DNA of 64,000 nt from Mugil cephalus (GCF_022458985.1 NC_061785.1:3958204-4022203), one strand, 5' to 3'; counted from the first letter of the stretch, positions 20,701 through 33,179 are shown. Translations and numbers: made by a program. The notes: generated by a model from the letters alone, not told the origin.

Positions 20701-20875
20701 AGGATGCAGCCTGATAATCCCTGCTAATGATAGGCTCTTTAATGGCGCCCTAATTCTAAAATCTCTGCTAATTAATGAGGTAAACATAGAAAAAAAAAAA
20801 GTTGCGTCTTATTAGCATTCTAACATTAGCATTAGAGTTGACGAAATGTACACAAAGGGCAGTAGTACTGGAATC

Positions 20876-20881
20876 TTTATT
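20876..20881 (-). promoter_or_regulatory. cep55: Candidate distal poly(A) signal of cep55
   Basis: Minus-strand AATAAA. In the transcript sense two TGTA motifs (TGTACTGTACA) lie just upstream and a CTTTGTGTACATTT GT/T-rich stretch lies about 25 bases downstream, a good cleavage-site context. It would give cep55 a 3'UTR of about 1.5 kb. Confidence 0.5.
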
Positions 20882-21839
20882 GCACGTTTTTGTACAGTAC
20901 AGAGCGTGGCAGAACTTTGGAGCACATGATTCAAACAAAACAAATAACAGCAAACCCGATTAAAGCTCGTCAAAGCAACACGATTATCAGATCAGACATA
21001 AAGAAAAGGCACAAAACCGAAGTTAAATCAGCTACCCAGAAGATCTGCGCCTGCCCGCCTTAAGCCCGTGTGGTCACATTGCCATGGCTGCGGGAATAAA
21101 GACACCTTAACCCCCTTTCTCCTAGCGAGAGGACCTTCGCTAATCCCCTGCCTTAAATAGTTTAGTACAAGGAATTAACTCATGCAATCTCATTCCAGGT
21201 TTACAGGGCTGCGGGCTTGAGAAGTCAAGGTGGAGCTGGACGAGGGCTCCCCTTGAAACAATGCACCTGCCACATGCGAGGACGCGGTTATGGTTGACGT
21301 CCGGTTAAAGTCGGAAAAAGATCTTGGTCATGGTTACGGTTTCATGGCTCAGCAGCATGAGACGTAATAAACACCTTAAATTAAACGGTTTTCCCTTATA
21401 TTTTTTCTCCCTCGCATCAATACTGTCAGAAATACCAAACGACCACTGCTGCTGCTGCTTTTGGGTGATTTCTCTTACTACAGAGAAAAATGCCAGCAAT
21501 AATCACACCGGCCGCATTAAAAACACCGTATGTTACGGGAACTACAAGTAGAAAAAATGGTGTGTTTATGTCTGGTGTGGAATCAATGGAACATATGACG
21601 CTGGTCTGTAAACTTAAGCAAAATAAAACTGGCTGTGATCAGTATAAATGCAAAACATGAATAAAATCGTAATACATAGTTCAACAAAGAAAAAAAAGAA
21701 ATAATTCCCGCAAAGAATAAATACATAGATAAAATACACATAAAGACAAAAAAAATCCATAAGAGCTTCACAAACAATAAAATAAAAACCCAAGAATAAT
21801 AATGTGAAGGGAATCGTAAACGACGAGGAGCTGGAGCAC

Positions 21840-21845
21840 TTTATT
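21840..21845 (-). promoter_or_regulatory. cep55: Candidate proximal poly(A) signal of cep55
   Basis: Minus-strand AATAAA about 540 bases after the cep55 stop, with T-rich sequence downstream. Either this or the site at 20876, or both, may be used. Confidence 0.45.
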
Positions 21846-22322
21846 TTGCAAACGTTTCATGCGGTTTGGAGGTGTTAAGCGAATGTCTCGAGTCCCTTTT
21901 GGTTGAAACAAATGAAAACTGAGACATTTCTCGGAGTGAAGATAAAATAAAAAAAGCCTCATGCGGATATGTGTAATGTGGAAACTATACGTGCCATAAT
22001 TCTTGTGAAATAACATAAAATATTTCCTATTATCTACATTATTGGCTGTATTTGTAAAAATAGGAGCATTAGGAGCATTTCAAACCGATATATTTTTTTT
22101 TTGTTTAAGTTCAGTCAGCTTTTGGAAATTAAAACGTATATAACTTCAGGTTGTTGTAAGGAAACGTATCTTTTACTCACCTATGCTTCATTTGTGGAGT
22201 CGGTGTCTTAACTCTGCCGGCTCATTGGCTTTAAACAGATGTTTCAAATACATTTCCTGAACGGATATAATAATCTAATCCAGTGGTTGTCAACATTATA
22301 GGTTTGATCTAAACGATCTTGC

Positions 22323-22358
22323 AGGGGAGGGGAGGGGAGGGGAGGGGAGGGATGGGGG
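22323..22358 (-). repeat. (GGGGA)n tract in the cep55 3'UTR
   Basis: Six consecutive GGGGA-type pentamers followed by GATGGGGGGG on the plus strand, ending about 25 bases beyond the cep55 stop codon. In the cep55 mRNA it is a C-rich CCCCT run. The plus DNA strand has the guanine spacing needed to fold as a G-quadruplex. Confidence 0.9.
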
Positions 22359-22380
22359 GGCTCTGATCTGATCTGCCAGC

Positions 22381-25300
22381 TTAGGCGAAGCAGTAGTCGA
22401 TGTGAGCCAGGAGCTCCCTGTGGCGGCTGGTCGGGTAGGGGGCGTGACACTTGGGGCACTCCAGGAAACTCTCATCCAGGAGGTTGGCGACTTTAGACGG
22501 GGACGTGAGGCCGGGAGCGTCGTCGATAGTGAGACGCTCCAGCTCCAGCTTATCGTACGAGCTGGGCTCTGAGAAGCGAGCGTTCAGCTGCTTCTGAAAA
22601 TGCAAAAAAAATATTCACATTCTGTGAGTTCAGAACATTAACGCAAACAAACGGGCCCGAGATGTGCAACACTTACAGCAGACTCCAGCTTAGCGATCTG
22701 GTCGCGGGCCTTGCGGAGCTCCTTCAGCACCTTGTGCAGCTGGTGCTGCATGCCCTGGCGATCGACCCGCTCATTCTCAAAGTCCTTGGCAGAGAGCTGG
22801 ATCTGACGAGGAGCAGGAACGTTTGAGATGCAGACGGCATGAGTGGAGCTGCAGGACTTTGATGGAGAAACGGATTCTCCACTAACAGGCTGCATGACCT
22901 TAACTACAGATTTTATGATCATGTTGAATGTTTTATTGTTCTTGGTGATTTAGCCGTGTTATCATCTGATAAGATGATTCCTGTGTGTGAGTGTCTGCTG
23001 AGTATTGAGTCACAATAAGATACATTATTGCAATATTATGATATTACAATATTCTGCATCAGGCGTCTTGAACGTTTTTCAGACTCAAACAGATGGAGAG
23101 ATTTGTGTTTTATATTAAACTCGGCCTAGTGCTATTTATAAATATACATTATTATCATTTAGTATGCAATGATAAATGACAATAAAATTATGTTGGGTTC
23201 ACTTTCATGTGAATGTAACAAAATTTTAATTTGCGAGGGGAAATTTTAAACAAAAACATACAAAAGATTTTGGCCCAAAACGCGTCTTTTTCTATTTCTT
23301 TCAAAAATCGATATCGTATCGGAAGAAAAAAGTATCTCGATATATAAACTATTTAAGCTGCCCTTCAAAAAATAAATGACTGAATAAATCATTCACATTT
23401 GTAGCTCTGAAAAACAACTCCACAAAGTTTTAGAATCTTTTCTTCCATAAATAAAAAATGAGTTGCATCTTTTTAAATTTATTCTTTCGTCATTTCAAAA
23501 TTTAACTCCAGTTTTTTTTATTTTTGCTTTTTGTACCGACCTCTCAGATCATAGTTACTCTCCCGTATTAAAAAGAACTTCTGTCTGGGTGTGATTTTGA
23601 TTTTGCTCTAAACATTATTTACATTATTTTATAATAGAATAAATCATTCAGTTTCATGACATAACAATTTGTTGAGAATAATAATCAGTTTCATTCTCCT
23701 TTGTAGTGGGGCTATTGAATTTATAACTGTTTTATAGGTTGTAATAGTATTATAGTATTAGTGAACAATAAATTAAACTTACATTTATACTGGACTGCTA
23801 CTGACTTAGATATTTTTCCTTTAATATAGTTTAATATGTTGTTTCCATGATAGTTTATGATCATATTATATACATTTTGCCGTATCGATATTTTTTCCAC
23901 CCCTTTTGTGTCCAAACCGTTACCTGTTGCTCCAGCGCTGCGATTCTTCGCTGCTCTTCATTTTGGCTCAGAAGAGAATTCTGCAGCACGTTTACCTGTG
24001 AACACCAAACAGTTAAGACATGAAAAACTCATTTGTGCAGCTAATTTAGTAAAGTGAAGTTCAAGGCTGTACCTCAGTCCCTTTTTAATTCAGATAAGTC
24101 TGGTTTGTAAAGCAGTTTTCCTCTTGTGCATTGCGAGAGCTTTGATAGGAGTGAATAACTTCTAAAACTTTAAGAATTCTTAGTGGAGAGCGACGACAGG
24201 TAAAAAGACGTTGTCACCTGCAGCAGAAGCTCAGCAGATCTCTTCCTCTCCTCCTCCAGCCTCATGTCCATACTCTCCAGTTCAGCTCTCATTCTGTCGG
24301 TCCGGTCAGACGACACTTTTCTCTCCTCACACACTGTATGTCTGGATGAAATAAAGCAGTGTTTCCCTTATTTATTTATTCATTGTTAGTTGTGTTCCTT
24401 GCTAATCATAGGCCTACAGGGTTCCTACACATTGGAAATTTCAAAATTCCATACATTTCCAGACTCCTCAGTAAATAACCATCATAATAATTAGATTATA
24501 GCTAGGTATTGCAGCTCATACAAATAAGTGCAAATTCAGTGCAAAAACATGTAAAACTTGGCATTTTCAGACTGGCATTTAAGGGGTTAAAATCCGGAAA
24601 ATCATTGAAAGTTTGGTAGTTTTGAGCTGGTCTGAAGTCGTTTAAGTTATTTATGTGGGAAAAAAGCTGAAAAAAATATTGATGTCTGAGAATTTTATGT
24701 TATTTTTTTAGCACATGTACAATTTTGCCCCAAATTTTGGCTAAATAAAAAGAGTTCCTGCAGAAATTCAGCTGTAACAGCCAAAATCATCACAAAGAAA
24801 ATGTACAGAAATGCCCAAGGCGGGTAAAAGGGTAACTAAAGTCAGTCAAATACAAAAATAAATTAAGAAATCATAAACCAAACAAATGATAACTTGAGTG
24901 AGTCTGTCTCGCTCGCTCACAAGGTTCAAAAAGTGTGTGGTCACCACCTCGATAAATGGATCGATCCATTCATTTTTTTTTTTTTAGATTTTCATAAGTT
25001 TATGTTTTAGAAAACTGAGCATCTGTTCACTAGATTTTATTTTTCATGGTTTTCCCAAGCTGTAAATATAAAAAACAAATTCCATCTTTTTCCAAGCTTG
25101 TGTAGGATCCCGGGGGCTATTGTTGCGTCTTTGTGGCAGGTTTTGCATTGATCCGACATCCTCCTCCTCCGTTGGACGTCAACAGTCGCGGCGTCGTTAC
25201 CTGTTGCTGAGCCGCTCCGCCTGCAGCTGCACCTTGGCCTCGTCCAGCTCTTTGCTCTTCTCCTCGTACCTCCTCCGTAAGGAGGACAGCTCGCCGCACT

Positions 25301-28300
25301 TGTCCCCGTGCTTCCTCTGCAGAGCCAGCATCTCCTCCTGGACCCGGGCGACGAGCTCCTTCTGCGACTGGAGCTCAGCCTGAGCTTTCACGGTCTGCAG
25401 AGCGGGGAAAACACTAATTACAGAATGGAGTCTACTCAGTTCTTGAAAAGAGATCAATTATAAAGATGTCTGAATCCAAAGAATATAAATGTTCTGCGGG
25501 GCTAGGCCAGCTGAATGCTGATCCAGACGAATGAAAGAAGGAATGAATTTATCCATATTTTAATGGGGAGACTGCAGGTTTTTGGTACGATCAGCTGCAT
25601 CGTGCAGAACATAAGAATGAATCAGTCGGTCTGTTTTTAGAAGGTAAGAGGAATTCAAAGAAAACAGTTGATAGTAATCACCTGTTCCCTCTGCACACTG
25701 AGCTCCTGCTGGGTTCTGCTAAGCTGAGCCCTTTGGTTCTCCAGGTCTTTCTGCAGCTGGTCACACTGGGATTTCTTTTCAGGACCTGATGAGTTCACAG
25801 CAGCAGAGATAAGACACGTTAGCGAGGAAATTAAGAAGCTGCTCAAAGATACTGATTTAATGTTGGAACGCACTGCTCTTTTTAATTGAACCACAACCAA
25901 ACATTTACTCAGTCCTACAGATGTTATCAACCATCTGGTCCATTCTCACTCGAACCAAGCTGCTCTTTTAATGCAGCCAGAAAGTCATTTCTGAATCAAA
26001 CTGCTTTCTCTTCACATTCCACACTGGATGTGCCATACAGTCTAAATATAGTCTTGGGGAAACTGCAGCCGGCTCAAAACAAAGCAGCTCGTCTTGCCCT
26101 TAAGTACAATAAGGTTAAATGTAAATGAGATGCTGGACTCCTCGTCTTTTTGAGATATATTAGATTATTAAAACATCCTACTCGTCTATATAATCAATTA
26201 ACTTTAAGCTCTGTTATACATGCATATCAAACAAGACATGCTATAAGAGCCTACAGCTCAAAGGAAATAAGTTATAGACTGGACACATATATACACGGAT
26301 AGGATGGTTAATTTATGAGCTTCAGTTTCCCTATGCTTAACTGCATGACTCCAGTAAATGATACGATGTGAGGAAGTTCCATTACCATCTTCTTCTTTAG
26401 TTTCCTGCTGTTGCTGCTGCTTTGCCTGGGTCAGCTGCTGCTCCAGCTCCATGGTCCGGGCGAGGACAGACTGGACGTAGGCCTCTCTCTGCTGGTCGTA
26501 CACGATCCACTGCTGGTTCTTCTCTAGAGCCTGGTGGTCAGATGCAAAAATAAATGAATCAATCGTCTGCATATGTGCACATCACAGCACAGGTCTTCAA
26601 CAGGGAATCCAGCAGTTACAAAATCTTTGGTTGGTCATTTTTTTAAATACACATCAACATGAAAACGTTGAAGGCTGGGATAGAGGGTTCTGGGGTGGCA
26701 TGCAGTTACAGAGCGACATTGGCAGCATTTTCCATTCTCTATACAGTGTCTCAGTTCACAGATTTAAACCTCAGTTCTGAGCAGCTCTTTTAGAGCCATT
26801 TTCCTCGAGGGATGAATAAAGTTTCACCCATTCAGACAGATTAATACAGATATGCATGCAGAAACACACACACATTAAATCAGTGACTCACATCTTTCAG
26901 TTGATCTTGCATCAGCACCACATCTGCAGGAGGAGCCTGTCCATTCTGAAAAGAGGAAGCACATTTTTATCCATGAATACTCCTTCAACATATCGGTAGC
27001 ATTAGCTTTAACTCTTGCATCTCACACAGGCATCAGAATATTCATACATTTTGAGACACATAGTGGCCTGGAGTGACATTTGAAGGCCTTATAATAAAAA
27101 TAAGTCTATATTAGTCATTGTTTAAAAACTGAACGATTCATATATTCAAAAGAGCGACCTGCTTCGTAAGAGGCTCGGCCACATGACCTCAGTGACCGGC
27201 TCCAGAGCTCCTGTTCCTCAACATCCATCCCTGGAGGAAGGTCACTCATCTCATAATTCTGTCACACTGACCCTGAGGTCTTCACGTCTGATCCCACCCC
27301 ACGTCTAAGCTCCGGCAAAACCTTCCACAGCACCGTCGGGGTAAGCATCTAACCGATCATCTATGCGCTAAGGCTCTGTGAGCTCTTATGCTACACCAGA
27401 CAAACATCACAAGCTTGTCAACTTTTCCAGATGGATTTAAATGCACGTCGCATAAGCCGAGCCCACGAACAGCTTTTGCAAATCCAGGGAGGAGGAGGGA
27501 AAGGGTGGCGGGTTCGTTGGCGAGATTATTTCTAGTAATGCAAAACGGGCTTAATCTAAAAAAAGGCTCCGAGGGCGAGGAGTGTGTCAGGAAAAAAAAA
27601 AAAAAATTACCCTTACAAGACGTAAAGACAAGGGAATCCACATGCAGCACAGACTCCAGGACGGCAAGATCAGAAAAGCCATGTATGGGTAGGAATATCA
27701 AGTATTTCCATATATAAGTATTCACACTCTGAATTCTAATGCATTTCCATCGTTGGGTCTAAAGCAAAGAGAAGCAAAAGATTAAAAAGAACCTGTATCC
27801 TTCTTGTACGAATATTCCCCTTCTTTAAAATCTCCGATTCTTTTGGATTTAGCCTCAAACGGAAGCAGCAGTGAACCCACAAACACAATACCTTTCCCTG
27901 TTGCGAGCATCAGGGAATAATGGGGCTGGAGGTGTTTTATAACTGATTAAAATAGTAGGAAATCAGAATAGATTTTTACCCATTTTGTTTGTACAACCAG
28001 TGCAACAGTTAAGCTCAACCATCAGACCAGAGAGGGTTTGATTTTCGTGCGCATTAATGAAGCTAACCACAGGGTTTCTACTTGTGACTTGCCCTCTGAG
28101 CTTCTTCTGAAGCAGAATCCTGATGACCACTCTCCAGTGAGAATCTGCAGTACTCAAAGCATCAAAGCCACCTTTGAAAAGGAATAGGAGCCCACAGATG
28201 TGAGGGAAGCGGTTTGCTACAGATTCGCCGAAGGCTCTTGCACGGGTGATTTTGATGACGAGATGGATAACACCTTCCCACGGGCTAAATGGACAAACCT

Positions 28301-30470
28301 GTTATCTCTTTAATGTGTAAGCGGTGCGTTACTGAGCGGGTACAGGCGGTAAAAGGGAGACGTGTGAATGCACAAAGCTGTTGAGGAACCCGATCAGAGG
28401 TCACACACTGCCACCTACTGGACAGAGGAGCGGCTGCATGTGTGTTTCCAACCAAAATTCATTCATGGGAAACATTTTCTGCTGAAATGCTCAAAACGGG
28501 TGAAATGAAACCGATGTAAATATACAGCAACTAACCCTTATGGTCAACCCTAACCACCAACCCTTTACTCTAATGGTCAACCTTAACCACTAACCACTAA
28601 CCCTATTAATTTCCTAACCGTAATCCTCAGATTTGCTTTAATTTCCAAAAACTTATTATTTTTCATTAAAAATATAATAATTTTAATTAAAAACATAATT
28701 TTGCATTATTAAATTTAGTAAAAAAAAGTGTAGATATTATTGTTTATAAACATAAATAAAAAAAATAAAAAACATTAATATGATTATAGATATGAATCAT
28801 TTCATGGGATTAAAATAAAAATAATTTCATTGGTTTTAAAAGTTTTTTCAGCAAAGGAAGTGGGAGGGAAGCACGGGAACATCTAAAAATTTGGTATAGT
28901 TTTGTGGATGTATAAAAGGGAGACAGTGGCTGATCGAGCTCGTTTCAATGTGAGCGAGCGAAGGGACAACATCACTTTCATTTGACATCAACTCAGCGTG
29001 TACGGGTTGAAACGTCACAACTAACAAACTGATTTTAATTTGGAAACATTATTACATACCTGATAAGTAAATAAAATAAGTTAATAAACATATACATGGA
29101 TAAATCTCATAAGATTTGATTTACTTTAGAAACTACTTTAAGGCAACAAAGGCTTCATTAAGATAAAAGAAAGAAAAGAAAGAAAACTCGGGAATGAGCC
29201 CTTTTTGGCCACAGTCTCTTAGAAGAGATGTGGCCACATGCAACAAGGATTCTGAAAACAGGGGGAGGGACAGTGCACGTCCTGCTGTCCAATGGAGGCA
29301 GGTTCAGCACCTTCACCCTCACCCTCACCCTAACAAAAGCAGAGGTCAGGACACACCTGTTATCATTAAGCTTTACATTCTCAGAGAAGAACAAAAGAGC
29401 TCGGTGGAAATGACGCTGAAGACTCAGGTGGCTCGTACTGAAATAAGATTTACTGATCAGGAGAAAATGTAGCAGCTGCTCACACATTCAGAGCCAGAAC
29501 CACTCACGCCAGGAGAAACAGAAAGATGTGAAATTAGGTGGGAGGTCAACCGCTGGCTATCGCCACCTGTGGCGGCAGTCGGTCTAACCAGCTATAACCT
29601 TGTACACCCTGTTTGTGTCAATGGAAGGAACACAAACAAGACTGAGGTCACAGAGACCTGTTTAACATCATATAACAATGATGTTTTTCCCCCTTTTTGA
29701 TCAACGTTTCAACAATAACTAATTATTCTCAGAAGGAAAAATTACTACAACTAATGAAACTTGCAGAAAAGACTCACAGAATGAATCCTGGCTCCTTCAT
29801 TACTTAACACAACAAGCTACAAATCAAAGTAACTTGTCTTTTAATTACACGATTAGCTTCTCCAATCAATTAGCAAAGCTCCTCAGGTCACGCAGGTGGG
29901 AACGAAAACCCAGTGGGAAAAACTGTCCTACCACTCCCCGTTAATTTCAGAGATGCACGTCAAGACTCAGATCACATCACAACTGTTGGTTTGTTTTTAC
30001 CAGAAATATAATAATTCAAAAAAACAAACACAAAAATGTGCCCTGCTGCATCAGGAAATATTGGGAGAGGGGAGGATATGAGAACGGCCAAGGACGGAAA
30101 GCTGCTGCAGGATTTAATCCCAGGCCGGAGGGAAAATATGGAGTCAGAGGAAAGGATATAGCTACTGATCCAGATACATTCCTCAGCGATTTGTGACACA
30201 CAGTCAAAAAAAAAAAGAAAAAAGAAATTGTGGAGACATTTGTCCTTAAGATTTTTAAAGAATCGTCCTGAATTGAAGGTCTAGACACACAAAAAGGAAT
30301 CTTTACGCAAACATTTGCATCAAGGTGTTGTGCTGCAGAACAGTTTAAAACCACTAAGTGAAACGTGTTCAGTATTATCTGCATTCAGGCTCCATGAAAA
30401 CTGTTTATTCACCTGGACATTGGGAGCTGGATGTGGACTGGTGACGATGTTCATGCAACATACGTGTTTT

Positions 30471-30505
<35 letters not shown>

Positions 30506-32471
30506 TGTTGTTTCTGACCTCTCCTGCACATCTTGTCTCATCTTTTCTTGTGTAATGTTTTCTATGTGCAAACAAAAAACAAGCAGACGTACGTCGTCTA
30601 GACTCTACAAAGTGAAACCTACCACCACTTGTGTTTCCAGCGTTTGGCATCGGGAAGAAACAGTGGTCAGCTTGTTTTTCAGATTCTCCGTCTCCTGAGA
30701 CAAGTTCTGAAACAACACGTCTCTCTGCTCTGCCTCCTTCCTGCGCTGCTCCAGCTGGGCCTGCAGTGACGCCACCACCTGAAAAACACAACCGTGAGAA
30801 ATATACAACCCGACAAGGCAGCTACCAACAAAACAGCTACTTTTTTTTTTTTATTATTTATAACCACTTGCTGAGAAATGTAGGTTTCCTGAGTAAATAC
30901 TCTTCTTCACACAGTTCTGCCTTCAGCACTTTTTTGTAGAAAGTTAACCTGTGAGGAGGTTAATGTCTGATTAATATGTAAAAACACATTCTGACACCTA
31001 GTAGCAGCTCATCTAAAGTTCAGCCTCATCCTCTTCTGAATTATAAAAACTATTTTCTGCAACTTTTATTGGAAGAACGGTCGGTTCCAAAGGCCGAAGC
31101 CTCGACACGCTGGAGCAGAACCGTGTGTAAATAAACTTTTCCATCGGGTCAGTCCACATCTTTAAACGTTTTTATTCCAGGAAACGACAAACTCTAAAAC
31201 ATCATCGAGATTAGCTTTCAAATAACTCTCGTTGTCAAGGTTGTCGCTTGATGCTGGAGAGCAGGTTCTTTTATTTTTCTTTCAGGTTTTCTCCAAATTT
31301 GTGTGTGTTTGTTTTTTTAACCTTCGGGTAAGTTATGATGAAATTTAGAGAGTAATACATGAACAACACTAGACTGGAGTAACAGTGAATGTAAACTGAT
31401 GGAGAGATTAAATAGGAACCTCCTACCTACTGTATGTGCTCTATGATAAACTCAACCTTTATTTATTTATTTATTATTATCATTTTTGCATTCAATATTA
31501 AGCTATCCAAATAAAATCACATGTATTTAACAAATTTTTTATATATATTTATATAAAAAATGTCAATATACAATCTTTCCAACTGAGAAATGTCGCATAT
31601 AAGCAGATAAGCAGCAGCCCCATATAGCCAGCATCACTTTCTATAGCACTGCCATAAACGCTGACAAGTCATGAACAATTAGTTTAAAAAATGTCAAGTA
31701 AAGGGCACGTAACCACCATGTTGTTAGCATGCCATTTGTGCCGCTTGTCTGACGCTCACTTCGCTGAGCTGCTGTCAACAAGGACTAGAAGCTATTTCAC
31801 CCCCCTGCTGTTTTCCGTGGCAGCTCGCGATGCTTTCTGACACTTGTCTGCTCCCAGGAACGCACACGCCAGCCGCACAACCACACGCCACGAGTGCAAC
31901 AAATCCTCACAAGTTGAGGGGAAGTTTACTGTACAAGACACAGCCGTACACTCTTATCTCCTCGTTCTGAGCCCCGGGCGTACAAATACGTCCGTGTCCA
32001 TGGAGGATTCCTTTCACGGACGAATCTCTAGCAGGGGTTTTTAACCATATATTTGTGCAGGAGCGTCCTACATACGCACCTCGCCTCCTCTCGCTGACAG
32101 CTGCTGTCTCAGAGTTTCCATTTCCTGCTCTTTGACCAGCAGCTGCTGATTGTTCCTCTCTCGCAGCGTCTCGAGGGAAAGGATCCTCTGAAAGAAACGG
32201 CGTTAAAACATGAGAATGAAAAAGAAAAAAGAAAAAAAAGACGAGAGAGACACGAATGTTCATCCTGACGACGTGCACTCACCTCCAGCAGCTTGCTTTT
32301 GTCCGTGTCGGGCGGTTTGATGTGTCGCTTGGCCAACTCGTCCATCTTCTTCCTCAGGTGAGCGTTCTCCTTCCTGACTTTGTCCAGCTCCGCTTCGGCT
32401 TTGGAGGCAGAGCTGCTGGATTTGAAGCCCAGCTTCGAGACGATGGTCTCCTTCGCGCCTTTAGACGTCAT
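22381..32471 (-). CDS. cep55: Centrosomal protein of 55 kDa (abscission scaffold)
   Basis: Coiled-coil dimer that recruits ALIX and TSG101/ESCRT to the midbody for final abscission. Coding exons in transcript order: 32471–32283, 32187–32080, 30778–30623, 26945–26892, 26530–26386, 25785–25682, 25394–25201, 24341–24218, 23995–23924, 22802–22677, 22593–22381. All phases fit and give 494 aa (human 464). The middle contains ALEKNQQWIVYDQQREAYV; Trp177 and Tyr180 correspond to the ALIX/TSG101-binding pair of the human hinge. Long Glu/Lys/Gln-rich coiled coils flank it. LSAKDFENERVDRQGMQHQL and KVLKELRKARDQIAKLES closely match human. The end is a ubiquitin-binding-type zinc finger, CPKC...H488...C492. 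The exon 3 donor is uncertain by up to two codons (GTG|GTAGGT preferred). The exon 8 acceptor at 24342–24343 was chosen because the next AG breaks the frame. Introns carry several transposon relics. Confidence 0.95.
23045..23200. repeat. Dispersed repeat family A, copy 1 (cep55 intron)
   Basis: Contains GAACGTTTTTCAGACTCAAA, TATATTAAACTCGGCCTAGT, GCTATTTATAAATATACATTATTATC and a GCAATGATAAATG end. The same words occur at 31455–31515, 46250–46400, 51465–51560 (inverted) and 60155–60270, with the opposite end at 26590–26660 and 39238–39420. This looks like a non-autonomous, probably hAT-type DNA element present as fragments. Confidence 0.55.
24413..24850. repeat. Interspersed repeat starting CAGGGTTCCTACACATT
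   Basis: AT-rich block in the cep55 intron between exons 7 and 8. It starts CTACAGGGTTCCTACACATT, then has paired words about failing to match and TTTCCAGACT. CAGGGTTCCTACA-led blocks rich in TTTCCAGAC are a common teleost repeat. Its far boundary is unclear. Confidence 0.4.
25880..26300 (+). mobile_element. LINE reverse-transcriptase relic in cep55 intron 5
   Basis: The plus strand (antisense to cep55) codes for NIVLGKLQPAQNKAARLAL at about 26045–26104, the C-terminal region typical of fish non-LTR retrotransposon reverse transcriptases. It is followed by stop-broken continuation. Several in-frame stops make it non-functional. Confidence 0.6.
26590..26665. repeat. Dispersed repeat family A, left-end fragment
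   Basis: AGGTCTTCAACAGGGAATCC, then AAAATCTTTGGTTGGTCATTTTTTTAA and ACACATCAACATGAA. It parallels 39240–39400 (AGGTCTTCGACGGG... AAAATCTTTGGTTGATTCG... GCATATTAACGTGAA). This is a short decayed fragment in a cep55 intron. Confidence 0.5.
26950..30600 (-). other. Large cep55 intron 3, mixed unique and repeat DNA
   Basis: The 3.7 kb intron between exons 3 and 4. No second gene is recognised inside. It contains an A run at 27593–27606, a CTAACC-like degenerate array (28535–28620), an AAATAAA-rich AT block around 28660–28860, and (CACCCT)n at about 29309–29333. Confidence 0.6.
28535..28620. repeat. Degenerate CCCTAACC-like short array
   Basis: A run of ACTAACCCTTA, AACCCTAACCAC, CAACCCTTTACTC, CCTTAACCACTAACC and CTAACCCTATT words. 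Several units are close to the vertebrate telomere repeat (CCCTAA) but spacing is irregular. It lies in cep55 intron 3. Confidence 0.6.
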
Positions 32472-32491
32472 GGCTGCTAGAACGGAGGAGT

Positions 32492-32998
32492 CTGGGGACG
32501 CAAGGAATCACAAAGGATTTGAGTTTTTGACATGAAACCCCCTCTTTTTTTTTTAAATTCAAAGTGAAGAGCAAAACACAGGTGCCTTAAATACAAATGA
32601 ACAAATAAATAAAATGCATTACGTGAAAAAGGTAAGGGTCACAGGAGGGTTTCTGAATATTAAAGTGTAAAATATAAAATATATTAATACATTACTCTCC
32701 TAATGACACTTTTAACACACTCAGTCACTGTCATTAAACTTATGCAGTTATTTATTTAGTCCCATTTCATACTAACACATAGAACTATATCCGTTTCCGT
32801 GGTATAAATATAATATAAACAGATAATTTGGATTAAACATAAATAAAAAGACAGGTAAGGTACCGTTGGGGGTTTCACCACACCTCTCCTTAGTGGTTAT
32901 TTAACATAAAAAAAACTGTTTCATTTATCAGTCGCACAAGAACGGTTGATAAACACGAGGTTAAAACATGGGACAAATATTAAATATTTGATACTTAC
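32492..32998 (-). other. cep55: First intron of cep55 (in the 5'UTR)
   Basis: On the minus strand a donor GTAAGTAT begins at 32998 and an acceptor CGTCCCCAG ends at 32492. The spliced leader would join sequence from 32999 upward to the exon holding the ATG (32491 down). In-frame context upstream of the ATG is short. Inferred from the splice signals only. Confidence 0.55.
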
Positions 32999-33125
32999 TG
33001 ACGAACCAAGCTGCAAATATCCACTGAAAACAGCCCCTGTTTGTAGCCGGAGACCGTTTTCAAACCAACACTTTCGTTTCCTGGAGTTTGAATTGCAGCG
33101 CGTTGACGTCACTTCCGTGATGCGC
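32999..33125 (-). promoter_or_regulatory. cep55: cep55 non-coding first exon and core promoter
   Basis: Non-coding first exon starting near 33050–33110 and ending at 32999. TGACGTCA (palindromic CRE/ATF site) is at 33104–33111 and overlaps an ACTTCCG ETS-type site at 33110–33116. TTTGAA, the CHR element of G2/M genes, is at 33087–33092. No TATA box. CEP55 is known as a G2/M-expressed gene, so a CHR plus CRE is plausible, but the functional reading is inference. Confidence 0.5.
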
Positions 33126-33179
33126 TACAGGGGTGCGTGTGCGCAACTAACCCGGCGTGCCCCGGAATATGAACTAAGC

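Noticed and set aside
24330..24343. Acceptor ending CATACAG for cep55 exon 8
   Set aside because: Entering there gives an immediate frame break. The AG eight bases earlier keeps the frame and gives RHTVCEERK, matching the family.
30401..30791. Minus-strand 128-codon frame overlapping cep55 exon 3
   Set aside because: Wrong frame for the coiled coil. The neighbouring frame joins both flanking cep55 exons in phase.
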